From NCBI GenBank assembly GCA_024233115.1, contig JACKQB010000001.1:868001-932000 (forward strand): a stretch of DNA of 64,000 nucleotides, given 5' to 3'. The translations under genes and the position numbers were made by a program. This stretch comes from Akkermansiaceae bacterium (GTDB taxonomy: Bacteria > Verrucomicrobiota > Verrucomicrobiia > Verrucomicrobiales > Akkermansiaceae). Positions 62,585-64,000 of this stretch are shown in pieces; positions within the stretch are counted from its first letter, which is position 1; each line of letters starts with the position of its first letter. The notes below the pieces were generated by a model, which was not told the DNA's origin, searched no databases, and was given only the letters and a program-made list of their open reading frames with translations.

Positions 62585-62965
62585 TCAATCACCCGCAGGT
62601 TGATATGGACCTTCTCCAACTGTGACAGTGCCATCGGGGTTCATTGTGAACTCGTGGGTTGGGAGTTGGAGGTCGGACTCCACCTCGTCCAGGGCGGCAA
62701 CGGCAGCGATCACCTGCGTCAGCGCCCCGTGAGCTTGGAAAATGCGTGCCGCGTCGATCCCGAGGGCGTCGACAGCCTGTTGGGGCGTGAGTCTCGGGTG
62801 ATTCCAGATGCGTTTGATCCCCTGCTTCTGGATTTGGCACAGTCTGCGGTATCCTTCACGGGCATCGGAGAGGACGGCAGATCGCAGGATCGCAGCCTCA
62901 CGCTCGATGCTGCGCTCGGGTGCGTCCGTGGCTTTCGGTAGGGAGAAAATGGGTTGGTTGCTCAT
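62585..62965 (-). CDS. 126-aa phage-type hypothetical protein
   Basis: Helical N-terminal two-thirds (AREGYRRLCQIQKQGIKRIW, PQQAVDALGIDAARIFQAHG) with a short beta C-terminus (FTMNPDGTVTVGEG). I recall similar proteins beside tail or lysis genes in marine phages, but cannot name a family. It starts within the stop of the upstream cytidylyltransferase gene (ATGA overlap), so they share an operon. Confidence 0.75.
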   Translation of the reverse strand: MSNQPIFSLPKATDAPERSIEREAAILRSAVLSDAREGYRRLCQIQKQGIKRIWNHPRLTPQQAVDALGIDAARIFQAHGALTQVIAAVAALDEVESDLQLPTHEFTMNPDGTVTVGEGPYQPAGD

Positions 62966-63999
62966 GGTTTTCGGTCGGTTCCTGATTGTTGAAGGAGGGC
63001 GATCTCACGCGAGACGCCGGGGTGATTGAACTGGTTGCGGGAAGAAGCTGCACGCACCGCAGGCGGACTGAAGCCGACCCGCGTCACCCGGCACCCAGTG
63101 CGGTGGAGAAGATTCGAGGCGATGGCACCTGTGGTCAGGTGATTGCTCAGGGGTTCGGTCACCCGACGGATTTCGACGTGCTTGCCGCAGATCACGGGGA
63201 GTTGGGATCGCAGCCAGTCGCCGGTCCCATTGTCGCGGACGATGACGAGTCGTGCCTTGGTAGCTACTTCACGCGTCGCGGGGGCGATACCGGTTTGTTG
63301 CATGTGCGGGTTGGCGATGAGGAAGAGGACATCCGCGCGGCCCCGGTCCCATCCGTGGCAATGGTTGATCCAGACAACGGGACGGTCCTGTGGGATTGGT
63401 TGTCCATCCGAGCGAGCGACGAGCGTGACTTCGCCGTGTATGCCAGCGTTGCGCAGGGCGGCCATGCAGGTAGCCGCATCCGCTTCTGCCACCGGATTAG
63501 GGGCCGTGATGGTGCTGGAGGCGAGCACGCAGGCTTGCACATAGTCGTCCTCGGCATCGATTTGAAGCGAGTTGAGAAGGATGTTAGGGACGGCGATAAC
63601 CTCCGAGTAGTCTCCAACCTTGCGGGAAGGATAGACTGCCACACAGCCATCCCATAGCGTTTCGGTTCCGGTGTTTTCTCCGCCGACGACAAAGCGGTGA
63701 ACGTCCCGGGTGCTGAGGATCGTAGAGTTTGGATGCGCCTCGGCCGCCTTCAGACATCGTTCGATGATTCGGTCTTCCCGGAACGGACTGGTCGGCTGGA
63801 GCAGGATGCATGGATGTTCGGAGTGTCCCGCCGCTTCGAGTGCGTGCCGGATCGTTTCGGCATGAGAACATTCGTCGGTGGCTAGTTCAGCCGGACGTTC
63901 GACCGCATGGCACCCAAGTGTCCGGGCGATCTGAAGGAGTTCTGGGATGTCGGTGGTAACGATTGTTTCCAGACCTGCTTCGAGCGCATGGTGGATTGA
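62962..63999 (-). CDS. acylneuraminate-cytidylyltransferase-like domain fused to a sialyltransferase-like domain, 5' end missing
   Basis: Minus frame continues unbroken to the window edge, so the start lies outside; a GTG at 63642 would give only the second part. The first ~115 residues seen include CILLQPTSPFREDRIIERCL, the core of CMP-sugar synthetases (NeuA/PseF type), then a linker QIDAEDDYVQACVLA. The C-terminal ~180 residues have VVWINHCHGWDRGRADVLFL and TTGAIASNLLHRTGCRVTRVGFS, with the shape of GT29/GT42-like sialyltransferase motifs. It may activate and transfer a nonulosonic acid. Stop overlaps the next start by 4 bp. Confidence 0.75.
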   Translation of the reverse strand, partial: SIHHALEAGLETIVTTDIPELLQIARTLGCHAVERPAELATDECSHAETIRHALEAAGHSEHPCILLQPTSPFREDRIIERCLKAAEAHPNSTILSTRDVHRFVVGGENTGTETLWDGCVAVYPSRKVGDYSEVIAVPNILLNSLQIDAEDDYVQACVLASSTITAPNPVAEADAATCMAALRNAGIHGEVTLVARSDGQPIPQDRPVVWINHCHGWDRGRADVLFLIANPHMQQTGIAPATREVATKARLVIVRDNGTGDWLRSQLPVICGKHVEIRRVTEPLSNHLTTGAIASNLLHRTGCRVTRVGFSPPAVRAASSRNQFNHPGVSREIALLQQSGTDRKP

Positions 64000-64000
64000 C

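Larger units (their letters stand above)
59842..64000. mobile_element. left part of a tRNA-Ser-associated prophage or integrative element, truncated by the window
   Basis: The tRNA-Ser is followed at once by a tyrosine integrase, an excisionase-like HTH gene and small phage-like minus-strand genes. No second copy of the tRNA 3' end is seen before 64000, so the far boundary is outside the window. Content changes abruptly from housekeeping to accessory at this point. Confidence 0.8.

Noticed and set aside
508..63584. Frequent GTTAG/CTAAC pentamer, often at leucine TTA codons
   Set aside because: By my count about 65 copies in the window, fewer than the roughly 100 expected at this base composition, so there is no enrichment and no clear strand bias.
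1..64000. CRISPR arrays, rRNA operons and further tRNAs
   Set aside because: No regularly spaced direct repeats with unique spacers, no rRNA signatures, and only two cloverleaf sequences were found by eye.

Overview
The window reads as a chromosomal segment of a Verrucomicrobiota bacterium, probably order Verrucomicrobiales. The main evidence is a five-gene block at 35.5-43.1 kb that is collinear with the Akkermansia muciniphila Amuc_1102-1101-1100-1099-1098 pilus/secretin locus. Supporting signs are helical-repeat and secreted DPDGDG-motif proteins typical of the phylum, an m-DAP type MurE, lipid A synthesis (LpxB), outer-membrane proteins, and start codons that almost never have a Shine-Dalgarno sequence. 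GC content is moderately high by eye. A sulfatase and a siderophore-porin-like barrel would suit an aquatic or polysaccharide-rich habitat, but that is inference.

Layout. 0-9 kb: mixed housekeeping genes (partial comF, CPBP protease, sulfatase, trmD, lpxB, tRNA-Ala, rsfS) and a very short repeat protein that looks like a 7(1)-knotted protein. A gene-free stretch at 8.8-9.15 kb carries a cluster of DnaA boxes. 9.2-22.6 kb: a helical-repeat protein, then a dcw cluster mraZ-rsmH-ftsL-ftsI-murE-murF-mraY-murD-(LysM protein)-ftsW that stops before murG/murC/ftsQAZ. 22.6-35.3 kb: mostly minus-strand metabolism (aspartokinase, folC, accD, proS, a beta-CASP RNase, a porin) with a plus-strand 2-oxoacid:ferredoxin oxidoreductase pair and the C-terminal remnant of a MetY-type enzyme. 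Several junctions here hold 7-, 9- or 14-bp periodic simple repeats. 35.5-43.1 kb: the Amuc_1098-1102-like envelope/pilus locus. 43.2-59.4 kb: coaE, rho, a secreted protein, RNase D, a zinc-ribbon protein, gyrB-gyrA, an AddB-like nuclease, a GH75-chitosanase-like protein, a lipoprotein and a small membrane protein.

59.45-64 kb is accessory DNA. A 213-bp MITE-like element with 19-bp terminal inverted repeats and a 10-bp target duplication sits next to tRNA-Ser(GGA). The tRNA is followed directly by a tyrosine integrase, an excisionase-like HTH protein, small phage-like genes, a HEPN-domain protein on the opposite strand, and a truncated cytidylyltransferase fused to a second, sialyltransferase-like domain. 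This looks like one end of a prophage or integrative element that continues beyond the window.

The most unusual items are the MITE, the integrative island with its HEPN gene and fused CMP-sugar enzyme, the knotted-repeat protein, the DnaA-box cluster without a GC-skew change, the duplicated hairpin leader between mraZ and rsmH, and the heptamer-based repeats, one of which is translated inside FolC.
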